The notes below the pieces were generated by a model. That model was not told where the DNA came from. It searched no databases and saw only the letters and a list, made by a program, of their open reading frames with translations. Both the position numbers and the translations under genes were made by a program. A stretch of DNA of 64,000 nt from Klenkia brasiliensis (GTDB lineage Bacteria > Actinomycetota > Actinomycetes > Mycobacteriales > Geodermatophilaceae), in assembly GCF_900100695.1 (NCBI RefSeq), contig NZ_FNCF01000009.1, forward strand, positions 62,001 through 126,000. Direction: 5' to 3'. Below are positions 24,795 to 33,132 of the stretch, in pieces (position 1 is the stretch's first letter; the number at the start of each line of letters is the position of its first letter).

Positions 24795-25232
24795 TCAGCC
24801 GCGGCGGGCGCGACGGGCGGCGGCGGCCTGGGTGAGCAGGCCCAGCCCGATGCCGAGCATCCACACGTCCTTGGACACCGGCAGGCCGTCCTGGGTGGGG
24901 GCCACGGACTTGCCGGGCTTGGTCAGACCCGGGGTGCGCAGGTAGAGCCCGAGCAGCCCGCCGGCGAAGCCGGTGAGCGCGGCGCCGGCCACCGCGGTGG
25001 GCACGAACGGCGTCAGCAGCGCCACGCCGATGGCGATCTCGGCGGTGGAGAGGGTCTTGGCGAACGACGCCGGGGTGGTCTTCTGCAGGAAGGGGTACGC
25101 GCCGGAGGCGAACCCGTGCAGGCCGGCGGCGGTGGCCTCGTCGGCGTGCCGCTTGCCCAGCCCGGAGTTCAGGATGAACGCCCCGGTGGCCAGGCGCGGC
25201 GCGATCTCGGCGGGGGTGATGGGCAGGCGCAT
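24795..25232 (-). CDS. DoxX-like small membrane protein
   Basis: A 145-residue protein with about four hydrophobic stretches (TGAFILNSGLG, TAEIAIGVALLTPFVP, VAGAALTGFAGGLLGLYL, DVWMLGIGLGLLTQAAAA) and a basic C-terminal end. The layout (short N-terminal helix, small residues in TM segments, a YLRTPGL loop) matches the DoxX/DUF4870-like group. Function unknown. ATG at 25232. It is flanked by hairpins at 24752-24787 and 25285-25324, so it is probably its own transcription unit. Confidence 0.75.
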   Translation of the reverse strand: MRLPITPAEIAPRLATGAFILNSGLGKRHADEATAAGLHGFASGAYPFLQKTTPASFAKTLSTAEIAIGVALLTPFVPTAVAGAALTGFAGGLLGLYLRTPGLTKPGKSVAPTQDGLPVSKDVWMLGIGLGLLTQAAAARRARRG

Positions 25233-25284
25233 GGGACCTCGATCGTCGTGCGGGTGGGGGACCTGATCCTCCCCCAGACCGCGG

Positions 25285-25324
25285 CCGCCCGCCCGGGCGC
25301 CCCTGCGGGCTCCCGGGCGGGCGG
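25285..25324 (-). terminator. Strong hairpin terminator after the RNA helicase gene
   Basis: Perfect 13-bp inverted repeat: CCGCCCGCCCGGG (25285-25297) and CCCGGGCGGGCGG (25312-25324), 14-base loop, 7 bp past the helicase stop on the minus strand. Very stable; no T-tract, as is common in actinobacteria. Confidence 0.75.
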
Positions 25325-25330
25325 GTGCGG

Positions 25331-27073
25331 TCAGCGGCCGGTGCTGCGGCGCGGCCGGGCGGGCTGCTGGCCGGCCCGGGCGGCGAGCTCGGCGCGGGTG
25401 CGGGCCGGCCCGGCGGACCGTCCGGAACCACCGGAGGCCTGGCCGCGACCGCCGGCCGGGGCGCCACCGCCACGACCGCCGGCACCCCCGCCGCTCCGAC
25501 GGCGACCGCCGCCGGTGCCCTGCGGCTGCGGCGGGGCGACCGGGGCGGGCTCCACGTAGGGGGCCGGCGGTCCGGTCAGCGCGGTGATCTGCGGGGCGCC
25601 GGGGCGCACCGCGGTGACCTCCGGGGTGATGCCGGCCTGGCGGGCCAGCAGGCGGACCTCGCTGGCCTGGTCGGGGGTGGCGACGGTGACCACGGTGCCC
25701 CCGGCCCCGGCGCGGGCGGTGCGGCCCGAGCGGTGCAGGTAGGCCTTGTGCTCGGCCGGCGGGTCGACGTGCACCACGATGGCGACGTCGTCGACGTGGA
25801 TGCCGCGGGCGGCGATGTCGGTGGCGCACAGCACCCGGGTGGACCCGGTGGTGAAGGCCTCGAGGTTGCGCTCGCGGGCGTTCTGGCTGAGGTTGCCGTG
25901 CAGGTCGACGGCGGGGACGCCGGCGGCGGTGAGCTGCTTGGCCAGCTTCTTGGCCTGATGCTTGGTGCGGGTGAACAGCACCACCCGGTCCAGCCCGGAG
26001 GCCAGCTCCTTGACCACCTGCGGCTTGTCGGCGGCCTCGACCCGGAAGACGTGGTGGGTCATCGTGGCCACCGGGGCGACGGCCGGGTCGACCGAGTGCG
26101 TGGTGGGCCGGTCCAGGTAGCGCTGCACCAGGACGTCGACCCCGTTGTCCAGCGTGGCGGAGAACAGCAGGCGCTGGCCGACCTTCGGGGTGCGGTCCAT
26201 CAGCCGCTTCACCCCGGGCAGGAAGCCCAGGTCGGCCATGTGGTCGGCCTCGTCGAGGATGGTGATCTCGACCGCGGACAGGTCGCAGTGGCCCTGGCCG
26301 ATGAGGTCCTCCAGCCGGCCGGGGCAGGCGATGAGGACGTCGACGCCGGCGGCCAGCGCCTGCACCTGCGGGTTCTGGCCCACCCCGCCGAACACGACGG
26401 TGACCTTGAGCCCGACCGCCGTGGCCAGCGGGGTGACGACGGCGGCGACCTGGTTGGCCAGCTCGCGGGTCGGCACCAGCACCAGGCTGCGCGGCTTGCG
26501 CGGCTGCCGCTTCGTGGTGGAGCCGGCCAGCCGGGCGACCAGGGGGAGGGAGAAGGCCAGCGTCTTGCCCGAGCCGGTGCGGCCGCGGCCGAGGACGTCG
26601 GTGCCGGCCAGCGTGTCGGGCAGCGTCGCGACCTGGATCGGGAACGGCGCGGTGATGCCGGAGGCGGTCAGGGCCTCGACCAGCGGGGCGGGGACGCCGA
26701 GCTCGGCGAAGGTGGTGTCGGTCGGCAGCACGGTGGCGGGCGCCTGCTGCGGGACGACGGGGGCCGGCGCGGGCGCGGTCCCGGCGACGGGGGCGCCGGA
26801 CTGCTCCGGGCGGGGGCCGTTGCCCCGGCCGCGGCCGCCGCGGCGACGCCGGCGGCCCTCGCCGGTCCCGCCGTCGGAGGGGCCGGCCTCCGGGCGGGCG
26901 GACCCGGGCCGGGCCTCGTGCCGCGTCTCGGGACGGGCGGTGGCCTGCGGGGTGCCCGCGGGGCGGAAGGCGGGGGCCTGCCGCTCGCCGCCGGGGCCGG
27001 CGGGGCTGGTGGCGCGGCGGCGGGGGCGCGCGCCGTGCGCGTCGGGGGTGGTGTCGGGGGAGTTCGGGGTCAC
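25331..27073 (-). CDS. DEAD-box ATP-dependent RNA helicase
   Basis: A 580-residue helicase. A disordered basic N-terminal region (about 1-110, with an RRRRRGGRGRG run) precedes the core: TFAELGVPAPLVEAL with the Q-motif region, Walker A GRTGSGKT (about 164-171), PTRELANQ, DEAD at 274-277, SAT (LLFSATLDNG), and the motif VI HRSGRTARAG. The C-terminal tail is Gly/Arg/Ser-rich and probably binds RNA. Walker A has GRTGSGKT where AxTGxGKT is usual, a known conservative variant. GTG at 27073 with GAGGAC at a suitable distance. Probable role: mRNA or ribosome remodelling, often cold-related. Confidence 0.93.
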   Translation of the reverse strand: MTPNSPDTTPDAHGARPRRRATSPAGPGGERQAPAFRPAGTPQATARPETRHEARPGSARPEAGPSDGGTGEGRRRRRGGRGRGNGPRPEQSGAPVAGTAPAPAPVVPQQAPATVLPTDTTFAELGVPAPLVEALTASGITAPFPIQVATLPDTLAGTDVLGRGRTGSGKTLAFSLPLVARLAGSTTKRQPRKPRSLVLVPTRELANQVAAVVTPLATAVGLKVTVVFGGVGQNPQVQALAAGVDVLIACPGRLEDLIGQGHCDLSAVEITILDEADHMADLGFLPGVKRLMDRTPKVGQRLLFSATLDNGVDVLVQRYLDRPTTHSVDPAVAPVATMTHHVFRVEAADKPQVVKELASGLDRVVLFTRTKHQAKKLAKQLTAAGVPAVDLHGNLSQNARERNLEAFTTGSTRVLCATDIAARGIHVDDVAIVVHVDPPAEHKAYLHRSGRTARAGAGGTVVTVATPDQASEVRLLARQAGITPEVTAVRPGAPQITALTGPPAPYVEPAPVAPPQPQGTGGGRRRSGGGAGGRGGGAPAGGRGQASGGSGRSAGPARTRAELAARAGQQPARPRRSTGR

Positions 27074-27349
27074 GGGTGTCCTCACCGGGAAGGTGGCCAC
27101 CGTCGATCGCCAGGGCGGGGCTCGTCCTCGAGCCGCACCGTCCGGTCGGACGTCGGGTCGCCGGCGCGCCAAGGTGGCGCTGCCTCTGCGCCGACGTCGG
27201 CTCCACCCGCTCCAGGACGAGCGGGGGGCGGCGCCGGTTGGGCCCACTCTGCCACGCCGGGGTCGGCCACCGGCCACGGCGCGGGGAGTCGGTGGTCACA
27301 CAGGTGGCCGGGGGAGTGAGGGGGGCGCCCCCGGGTAGGACGGTCCCTC
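27074..27349. promoter_or_regulatory. Divergent promoter region between helicase and MFS exporter
   Basis: 276 bp separate the two divergent starts. It has no coding-like frame. The helicase Shine-Dalgarno site lies just inside at about 27079-27083. No clear -35/-10 pair or palindrome stands out. Confidence 0.4.
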
Positions 27350-28846
27350 GTGACCGCGACCGACCGCCGACCTGCGTCGACCCAGGACGACCACGAGCCC
27401 GACCCGCGCCGCTGGCGGGCCCTGTCGGTGACGCTGGTCGCCGGGTTCATGACCCTGCTCGACGTCAGCATCGTCTCGGTCGCGCTGCCGTCGATGCGCG
27501 AGGCGCTGGGCACCACCGCGGCCGGCGTGCAGTGGGTGGTCTCGGGCTACGCGCTCACCTTCGGCCTGGTCCTGGTGCCGGCCGGCCGGCTGGGCGACGC
27601 GTTCGGCCGGCGGCGGATCTTCCTGGTCGCGCTGGCCGCCTTCGTGCTCACCAGCGCCCTGGCCGGCGCGGCACCGACCGTCGAGCTGCTGATCGCCGCG
27701 CGGCTGCTGCAGGGCGTCGCGGCCGGCTTCCTCGCCCCGCAGAACTCCGCGCTGATCCAGCAGCTGTTCCGCGGCGCCGAGCGCGGCAAGGCGTTCGGCC
27801 TCTTCGGCGCCACGGTGGGCCTGTCCACCGCGACCGGCCCGGTGGTCGGCGGGCTGCTCATCGGCCTGTTCGGGGAGGACCTGGGCTGGCGGACCATCTT
27901 CTTCGTCAACGTGCCCATCGGCGTCGTCGCCCTGGTGCTCGCCGCGCGGCTGCTGCCCACGGGCCGGCCGTCGGGCACCAACACCGACATCGACGTCGTC
28001 GGCACCCTGCTGCTCGGGCTGGGCGCGGTGCTGGTGCTGCTGCCGCTGGTGCAGGCCGAGTCCGGCGGGCTGCGCCGGCTGTGGTGGCTGTTCCTGCTCG
28101 GCGCGGCCGCGATCGCGGCGTTCGTGCGGTGGGAGCGCCGGGTGGTCTCCCGCGGCCGGGAACCGGTCTTCGACGTCCGGCTGCTCACCCAGACCCGGGG
28201 GTACGCCGCCGGCGTCGCGGTCGGCACCGTCTACTTCATCGGGTTCAGCGGCATCTGGCTGGTCTTCGCGCTGTACTTCCAGACCGGGCTGGGCTGGACG
28301 CCCCTGCACTCGGGCCTGTCGGTGGTGCCCTTCGCCATCGGCGCCGCGGGGTCGGCCGCGGTCGCCGGGCGGCTGGTCAGCCGGTTCGGCCGCCTGCTCA
28401 CCGTGATCGGCCTGTCGGTCGTCTCGGTCGGCCTGCTGGTGACCGCCTTCCTGGTGGCCACGCTGGACCCGGACACCCTGACCTGGGCCGTGCTGCCCGC
28501 GCTGTTCGTCGCGGGCCTGGGCGGCGGGTTCGTGATCAGCCCCAACATCACGCTGACCCTGCGCGACGTGCCGGTGCGGATGGCCGGTGCCGCCGGCGGT
28601 GGGCTGCAGACCACGCAGCGCTTCGGTGCCGCGCTGGGCTCCGCCGTCCTGCCCGGGCTGTTCTACGTCGTGCTCGGCGCCACGGGGCAGGACTACGCCA
28701 CCGCGGCCGGGGTCGCGCTGGGCGTCGCGGTGCTCGGGGCGCTCGGCGCGCTGGTCATCGCGGTGCCGGACTGGCTGCGGGACCGGAAGGCCGACCGCGC
28801 CGACCGGGAGCCCGCCGAGCACCACGGGCACGCCGCGCTGGACTGA
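27350..28846 (+). CDS. MFS exporter, DHA2 (EmrB/QacA) family
   Basis: A 498-residue protein with 14 predicted membrane segments. TLLDVSIVSVALPSM in TM1 and VQWVVSGYALTFGLVLVPAGRLGDAFGRRR (TM2 and motif A) are diagnostic of the DHA2 family, as is the GATVGLSTATGPVVGGLL motif C region. These proteins export drugs or lipophilic compounds with proton exchange. The N-terminal 22 residues are cytoplasmic and acidic. GTG start at 27350. Its stop directly abuts the stop of the convergent GlxA-type regulator with no gap. Confidence 0.9.
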   Translation: MTATDRRPASTQDDHEPDPRRWRALSVTLVAGFMTLLDVSIVSVALPSMREALGTTAAGVQWVVSGYALTFGLVLVPAGRLGDAFGRRRIFLVALAAFVLTSALAGAAPTVELLIAARLLQGVAAGFLAPQNSALIQQLFRGAERGKAFGLFGATVGLSTATGPVVGGLLIGLFGEDLGWRTIFFVNVPIGVVALVLAARLLPTGRPSGTNTDIDVVGTLLLGLGAVLVLLPLVQAESGGLRRLWWLFLLGAAAIAAFVRWERRVVSRGREPVFDVRLLTQTRGYAAGVAVGTVYFIGFSGIWLVFALYFQTGLGWTPLHSGLSVVPFAIGAAGSAAVAGRLVSRFGRLLTVIGLSVVSVGLLVTAFLVATLDPDTLTWAVLPALFVAGLGGGFVISPNITLTLRDVPVRMAGAAGGGLQTTQRFGAALGSAVLPGLFYVVLGATGQDYATAAGVALGVAVLGALGALVIAVPDWLRDRKADRADREPAEHHGHAALD

Positions 28847-29815
28847 TCAGCCCCGGAACGTGCGGCGGTAGGCCAGCGGCGCGACCCCGATCGCGGCGTG
28901 CAGGTGCTGGCGCAGCGAGGTCGCCGTGCCGAACCCGGCCTGCTCGGCCACCTGGTCGACGGGCAGGTCGGTGGACTCCAGCAGGTGGCGGGCGCGCTGC
29001 ACGCGCTGCTGCACCAGCCAGCGCTGCGGGCTGAGCCCGGTCTCGGCGCGGAAGCGGCGGGTGAAGGTGCGCACGCTGGTCGCGGCGTGCCCGGCCAGCT
29101 GCTCCAGGGTCAGCGGCTGCGCCAGCCGGTCCATCGCCCACGCCCGGGTGGCCGCCGTCCCCGAGCCGGTCGCCGGGGGCAGCGGGGCCGCGACGAACTG
29201 GGTCTGCCCGCCCTCCCGCCAGGGGGCGACGACGTTGCGCCGGGCGACGGCGGTGGCGACGTCGCTGCCGTGGTCGCGCCGCACCAGGTGCAGCAGCAGG
29301 TCGACCCCGGCCGCGACGCCGGCCGAGCTGAGCACGTCGCCGTCGTCGACGAACAGGACGTCGGGGTCCAGGTGCACCTGCGGGAACAGCTCGCGGAAGC
29401 GCTCGGTGTCGCGCCAGTGGGTGGCCGCGGGCCGGCCGTCGAGCAGCCCGGCGGCGGCCAGCACCGATGCCCCGGTGCACAGCGACACCAGCCGGGCGTG
29501 CCCGGCCGCCGTGCGGAGCGCCGCGGCCAGCCGGGGGTCGACCTGACCGGTGCGCAGCACCTCGGCGTGCTCCGTGCCGGGGACGACCACCGTCGCCGCC
29601 TCGTCGAGCAGGGAGAGGTCGTGGTCGACCAGCACCGACCAGCCGTCGGCCGCGCGCACCGGGGCGCCGTCGACGGTGGCGGTGCGGACCCGGTAGAGCG
29701 GGTGCCCGTCGGCGTCCTCGGCGATGCCGAGCAGCCGGTGGGGCAGGCCCAGCTCCAGCCCCACGACGCCGTCCAGGGCCAGGACGGCCACCTCGTGCGG
29801 CGCAGGACCGGGCAT
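28847..29815 (-). CDS. GlxA-type regulator: DJ-1/PfpI domain plus AraC helix-turn-helix
   Basis: A 322-residue transcription factor. The N-terminal domain (about 10-180) is amidotransferase-like, with SLCTGASVLAAAGLLDGR holding the nucleophile-elbow cysteine of the DJ-1/PfpI fold and a THW downstream. The C-terminal 100 residues hold two HTH motifs: LTLEQLAGHAATSVRTFTRRF and LPVDQVAEQAGFGTATSLRQHL. Members respond to small molecules such as arginine or betaine catabolites. ATG at 29815; an upstream in-frame ATG at 29833 is less likely. It may regulate either neighbouring MFS gene. Confidence 0.9.
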   Translation of the reverse strand: MPGPAPHEVAVLALDGVVGLELGLPHRLLGIAEDADGHPLYRVRTATVDGAPVRAADGWSVLVDHDLSLLDEAATVVVPGTEHAEVLRTGQVDPRLAAALRTAAGHARLVSLCTGASVLAAAGLLDGRPAATHWRDTERFRELFPQVHLDPDVLFVDDGDVLSSAGVAAGVDLLLHLVRRDHGSDVATAVARRNVVAPWREGGQTQFVAAPLPPATGSGTAATRAWAMDRLAQPLTLEQLAGHAATSVRTFTRRFRAETGLSPQRWLVQQRVQRARHLLESTDLPVDQVAEQAGFGTATSLRQHLHAAIGVAPLAYRRTFRG

Positions 29816-29886
29816 GGCCGGATCCTTGCACACCGTGGCTGCCCGGCCACTGGTGCTGGGTGCGCCCGCGAGGAATGCTCTCCGCC

Positions 29887-31197
29887 GTGACCACCGCAGC
29901 CACCGCCACCGGACGCAGCGTCCACCCCGCCTGGTGGGTCGCGGGGGTGACCTTCCTGGCCCTCGTCGGCGCCGCGGCGTTCCGGGCCGTGCCCGGGGTG
30001 CTCATCGAGCCGCTGCAGGCCGAGTTCGGCTGGTCCACCTCGACCATCTCGGCCGCGGTCGGGCTGAACATGGCGCTCTACGGCCTCACCGCCCCCTTCG
30101 CCGCCGCGCTGATGGAGCGCTTCGGCATCCGCCGGGTGGTCGTGGCTGCGCTGCTGGTGGTCGCCGTCGGCTCGGGGCTCACGGTGTTCATGACCGCGCC
30201 CTGGCAGTTGATCCTGTGCTGGGGCCTGCTGGTCGGGCTGGGCACCGGGTCGATGGCGATGTCGCTGGTGGCCACGGTGACCGGCCGGTGGTTCGTCGCC
30301 CGCCGCGGCCTGGTGTCCGGGGTGCTCACCGCCGGCGGGGCCGCCGGGCAGCTGGTCTTCCTGCCGGTGGTCGCGACCATCTCGGCCGCGCACGGCTGGC
30401 GCCCGGCCGCGCTGGGCACGACGGCGGCCGCGCTGGCCGTCGTCCCGCTGGTGGCCTGGTGGCTGCGCGACCGGCCCAGCGACGTCGGCGCGGTGCCCTA
30501 CGGGGGGACGGCGGCCGACGAGCCGCCGCGCACCACCGGCAACGCGGCGCGCACGGCGCTGGCCGGCCTGGCGCTGGCTGCCCGCACCCGGGTGTTCTGG
30601 CTGCTGGCCGCCGGGTTCGCCATCTGCGGGGCGACCACCAACGGGCTGGTGCAGCCGCACTTCATCCCGGCCGCGCACGACCACGGCATGCCCGTGACGA
30701 CCGCGGCCTCGCTGCTGGCGCTGGTCGGGCTGTTCGACATCGCCGGCACGATCGCGTCGGGGTGGCTGACCGACCGGGTCGACCCCCGGCTGCTGCTGCT
30801 GGCCTACTACTCGCTGCGCGGGTTGTCGCTGTTCCTGCTGCCGCCGCTGTTCGGCAGCGACCTGCAGGCGTCGATGATCGCGTTCATCGTGTTCTACGGC
30901 CTGGACTGGGTGGCCACGGTGCCCCCCACCTTGGCGCTGTGCCGGCAGCACTTCGGGGCCCGGGCACCGGTGGTGTTCGGCTGGGTCTTCGCCAGCCACC
31001 AGCTCGGCTCGGCGGCGGCGGCCTACTCGGCCGGCGTGGTCCGCGACGTGACGGGCAGCTACGACAGCGCCTGGTACGGCGCCGCGCTGCTGTGCCTGGT
31101 GGCCGCCGGGCTGTCGATCTCGATCCGGCGCGCCCGCCCGGCGACCGCCCCCGCCGAGGAGGGGGCGGCCGCGGCGGACGCGGTCGTGCGGGGGTAG
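29887..31197 (+). CDS. MFS transporter
   Basis: A transporter of about 436 residues with 12 predicted membrane segments. The first half contains GFGWSTSTISAAVGLNMALYGLTAP-like organisation (TM1-2), MERFGIRRV as motif A, and GTGSMAMSLVATVTGRWF. It resembles the monocarboxylate/oxalate:formate-antiporter branch (OFA/MCT-like). Start choice is uncertain: GTG 29887 is used; ATG 29875 adds four residues but sits directly against the GAGGA purine run. It is divergent from the GlxA-type regulator, which may control it. Confidence 0.85.
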   Translation: MTTAATATGRSVHPAWWVAGVTFLALVGAAAFRAVPGVLIEPLQAEFGWSTSTISAAVGLNMALYGLTAPFAAALMERFGIRRVVVAALLVVAVGSGLTVFMTAPWQLILCWGLLVGLGTGSMAMSLVATVTGRWFVARRGLVSGVLTAGGAAGQLVFLPVVATISAAHGWRPAALGTTAAALAVVPLVAWWLRDRPSDVGAVPYGGTAADEPPRTTGNAARTALAGLALAARTRVFWLLAAGFAICGATTNGLVQPHFIPAAHDHGMPVTTAASLLALVGLFDIAGTIASGWLTDRVDPRLLLLAYYSLRGLSLFLLPPLFGSDLQASMIAFIVFYGLDWVATVPPTLALCRQHFGARAPVVFGWVFASHQLGSAAAAYSAGVVRDVTGSYDSAWYGAALLCLVAAGLSISIRRARPATAPAEEGAAAADAVVRG

Positions 31198-31198
31198 G

Positions 31199-31411
31199 TC
31201 AGCGCCGGCCGGAGCGGCGGGCCTCCCGGCGGGCGCCGCGGCGGCGGGAGTCGATGAACTGCCCGCCCTGCCGCAGGGCCTTGGTCAGGGTGGTCTGGCC
31301 GGTGCGCCGCTCGAGGGAGTCACCGACCCGCTGGAGCAGCTTGGCCAGCAGCGGCGCGCCGACGCTCAGCAGCAGCCACATGCGCAGGCGACGGGTCAGG
31401 AACAGCCACAC
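31199..31411 (-). CDS. Small basic hypothetical protein with N-terminal hydrophobic segment
   Basis: A 70-residue protein. The first 22 residues are hydrophobic (TRRLRMWLLLSVGAPLLAKLL), then a short amphipathic helix, then a strongly basic tail (RRRGARREARRSGRR). The GTG at 31411 has a good GGAGG Shine-Dalgarno site six bases away, which supports expression. It may be a membrane-associated, nucleic-acid- or lipid-binding peptide. It ends 1 bp from the convergent MFS stop. Family not recognised. Confidence 0.65.
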   Translation of the reverse strand: MWLFLTRRLRMWLLLSVGAPLLAKLLQRVGDSLERRTGQTTLTKALRQGGQFIDSRRRGARREARRSGRR

Positions 31412-31477
31412 GGAGAGCCTCCAGGGGTCGGGGACCGTCCATGCTCCCGCCCCCCGCCCCGCCCCGCGCGGTGGACG

Positions 31478-32194
31478 TCACCAGGGCACGGGGCCGTCGT
31501 CGTCGGAGTAGGTGCCGGTGGGCCCGTCGTCGGGCAGCGTCGCCAGCCGGATCGCGCTCTGCGCGCCCTCGGCGGGGGTGCGGGTGCCGCGGTGGCCGTT
31601 GAGGTCGGTGGCCACGAACCCCGGGCACATCATGTTGACCAGGATCGGGGTGTCCTTCAGCTCCTTGGCGTACTGCAGGGTGACCGCGTTGAGGTAGGTC
31701 TTGGAGGGCGAGTACGCCGCCGAGAGCGGGCCGGTGCTGCCGTCGTCCGCGGCCTGCCGGGTCAACGACCCCACCCCGCTGGAGACGTTCACGATGCGCG
31801 GGGACGGCGAGCGGCGCAGCAGCGGCAGCACCGCGTTGGTCAGCCGGATCACGCCCCACACGTTGACCTCCACCGCGGCGCGGACGGCGTCCATGTCGAC
31901 CGTGCTCGGCAGCTGCTCGCCGCCCCCGGTCACCCCGGCGTTGTTGACCAGCACGTCCAACCCGCCCCGCTCCTCGAGCAGGGCCGCGGCGGCGGCGACG
32001 CTGGCGTCGTCGGTGACGTCCAGCGGCACCTCGAAGGCGTCCACCCCGTCGGCCCGCAGCCGGGCCACGGCGTCCTCCCGCCGGGCGTCGTCGCGGGCGC
32101 CCACGCCCACCGCCCAGCCCAGCCGGCCCAGCCCGGCCGCGATCTCGTACCCGATGCCCTTGTTCGCGCCCGTCACCAGCGCCGTCGTCGTCAT
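31478..32194 (-). CDS. SDR-family oxidoreductase (carbonyl-reductase type)
   Basis: A 238-residue SDR with TGANKGIGYE as cofactor motif (the NKGIG form is typical of carbonyl-reductase-like SDRs), LVNNAGVTGG, and a Ser...Tyr-Lys site in VSSGVGSL...AAYSPSKTYLN. MCPGFVATDLNGHRGTRT follows. ATG at 32194. Divergent from the LysR regulator gene, with 98 bp between the starts carrying a clear palindrome (32251-32269), so it is probably the regulator's target. Confidence 0.88.
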   Translation of the reverse strand: MTTTALVTGANKGIGYEIAAGLGRLGWAVGVGARDDARREDAVARLRADGVDAFEVPLDVTDDASVAAAAALLEERGGLDVLVNNAGVTGGGEQLPSTVDMDAVRAAVEVNVWGVIRLTNAVLPLLRRSPSPRIVNVSSGVGSLTRQAADDGSTGPLSAAYSPSKTYLNAVTLQYAKELKDTPILVNMMCPGFVATDLNGHRGTRTPAEGAQSAIRLATLPDDGPTGTYSDDDGPVPW

Positions 32195-32250
32195 GCCCGT
32201 CAGCGTCGTCCCGGTCGGCGGTGCCACGCCAGCACCGATCGGGTACCCGG

Positions 32251-32269
32251 CGATACCCGGCGGGTATCG
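32251..32269. promoter_or_regulatory. LysR-type operator palindrome between SDR and LysR genes
   Basis: CGATACCC (32251-32258), GGC, GGGTATCG (32262-32269): a perfect 8-bp inverted repeat. It contains ATAC-N7-GTAT, which is the T-N11-A pattern bound by LysR-type regulators. A second palindrome, GGGTACCC, lies at 32241-32248. Both are in the divergent promoter region. Confidence 0.75.
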
Positions 32270-32292
32270 ACCTCGGCGTAGCGTCGGTCGGC

Positions 32293-33132
32293 GTGGAGAC
32301 CCGGGAGCTGCGCTACTTCGTGGCGGTCGCCGAGGAGCTGCACTTCGGCCGCGCGGCGCAGCGGCTGGGCATGGCGCAGCCCCCGCTGTCCCGGGCCGTG
32401 GCCCAGCTCGAGCGGCGGCTGGGCGCCCCGCTGCTGACCCGGTCCAGCCGGTCGGTCGCGCTGACCCCGGCGGGGGAGGTGCTGCTGGCCGAGGGCCGGG
32501 CGGCGCTGGCCGCGGTCGAGGCCGCCGAGCGCCGCACCCGCCGGGCCGGCGCGGCCGACCGGCCGGGCGTGGTGCTGGCGGTCAAGGCCGGCGCGTCGGC
32601 GGAGCTGCTGGCCAAGCTGCTGGACGCCTACGCCGCCGAGCCCGGTGCGGTGCCGGTGGAGGTGCTGCTGTGCGCGGTCGGCGAGCAGGGCCCGGCGCTG
32701 CGCGACGGCCGGGCCGACGTCGCGCTGCTGCACCTGCCCTTCGACACCACCGCGGGCCTGGACACCGAGGAGCTGGGCACCGAGGGCCAGGTCGCCGTCC
32801 TGCCCGCCGGGCACGCGCTGACCGGGCGGACCGAGGTGTCCCTGGCCGACCTCGACGACCTGCCCGGCCTGCCGCCCCCGCGCTGGAGCGGCCCCGGTGG
32901 CCGCCCGGCCGGGCCCGGGCCCGAGGTGCGCGACCACGCCCAGCTGCTGCAGCTCGTGCAGCTCGGCCGCACGTACACCGTGCTGCCGGAGTCGGTCCGC
33001 TCCCAGCTGCCCGAGGGCGTGGTGACCGTGCCGGTCCGCGACGCGGCGCGGGTGACGACGGTGATCGCCTGGCCGCCGCACAGCCGCTCCCGCCCGGTCG
33101 CCGACCTGGTGGCCACCGCGCTGCGGCTCTGA
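32293..33132 (+). CDS. LysR-family transcriptional regulator
   Basis: A 279-residue protein. The N-terminal winged HTH is ELRYFVAVAEELHFGRAAQRLGMAQPPLSRAVAQLERRLG, with the LTPAG end of the wing at about 58-62. The C-terminal effector-binding domain is rather short. GTG at 32293 starts just before the conserved VETRELRYF; upstream in-frame sequence overlaps the operator and is not protein-like. It probably controls the divergent SDR gene and itself. Its stop directly abuts the stop of the convergent SDR at 33133. Confidence 0.9.
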   Translation: METRELRYFVAVAEELHFGRAAQRLGMAQPPLSRAVAQLERRLGAPLLTRSSRSVALTPAGEVLLAEGRAALAAVEAAERRTRRAGAADRPGVVLAVKAGASAELLAKLLDAYAAEPGAVPVEVLLCAVGEQGPALRDGRADVALLHLPFDTTAGLDTEELGTEGQVAVLPAGHALTGRTEVSLADLDDLPGLPPPRWSGPGGRPAGPGPEVRDHAQLLQLVQLGRTYTVLPESVRSQLPEGVVTVPVRDAARVTTVIAWPPHSRSRPVADLVATALRL

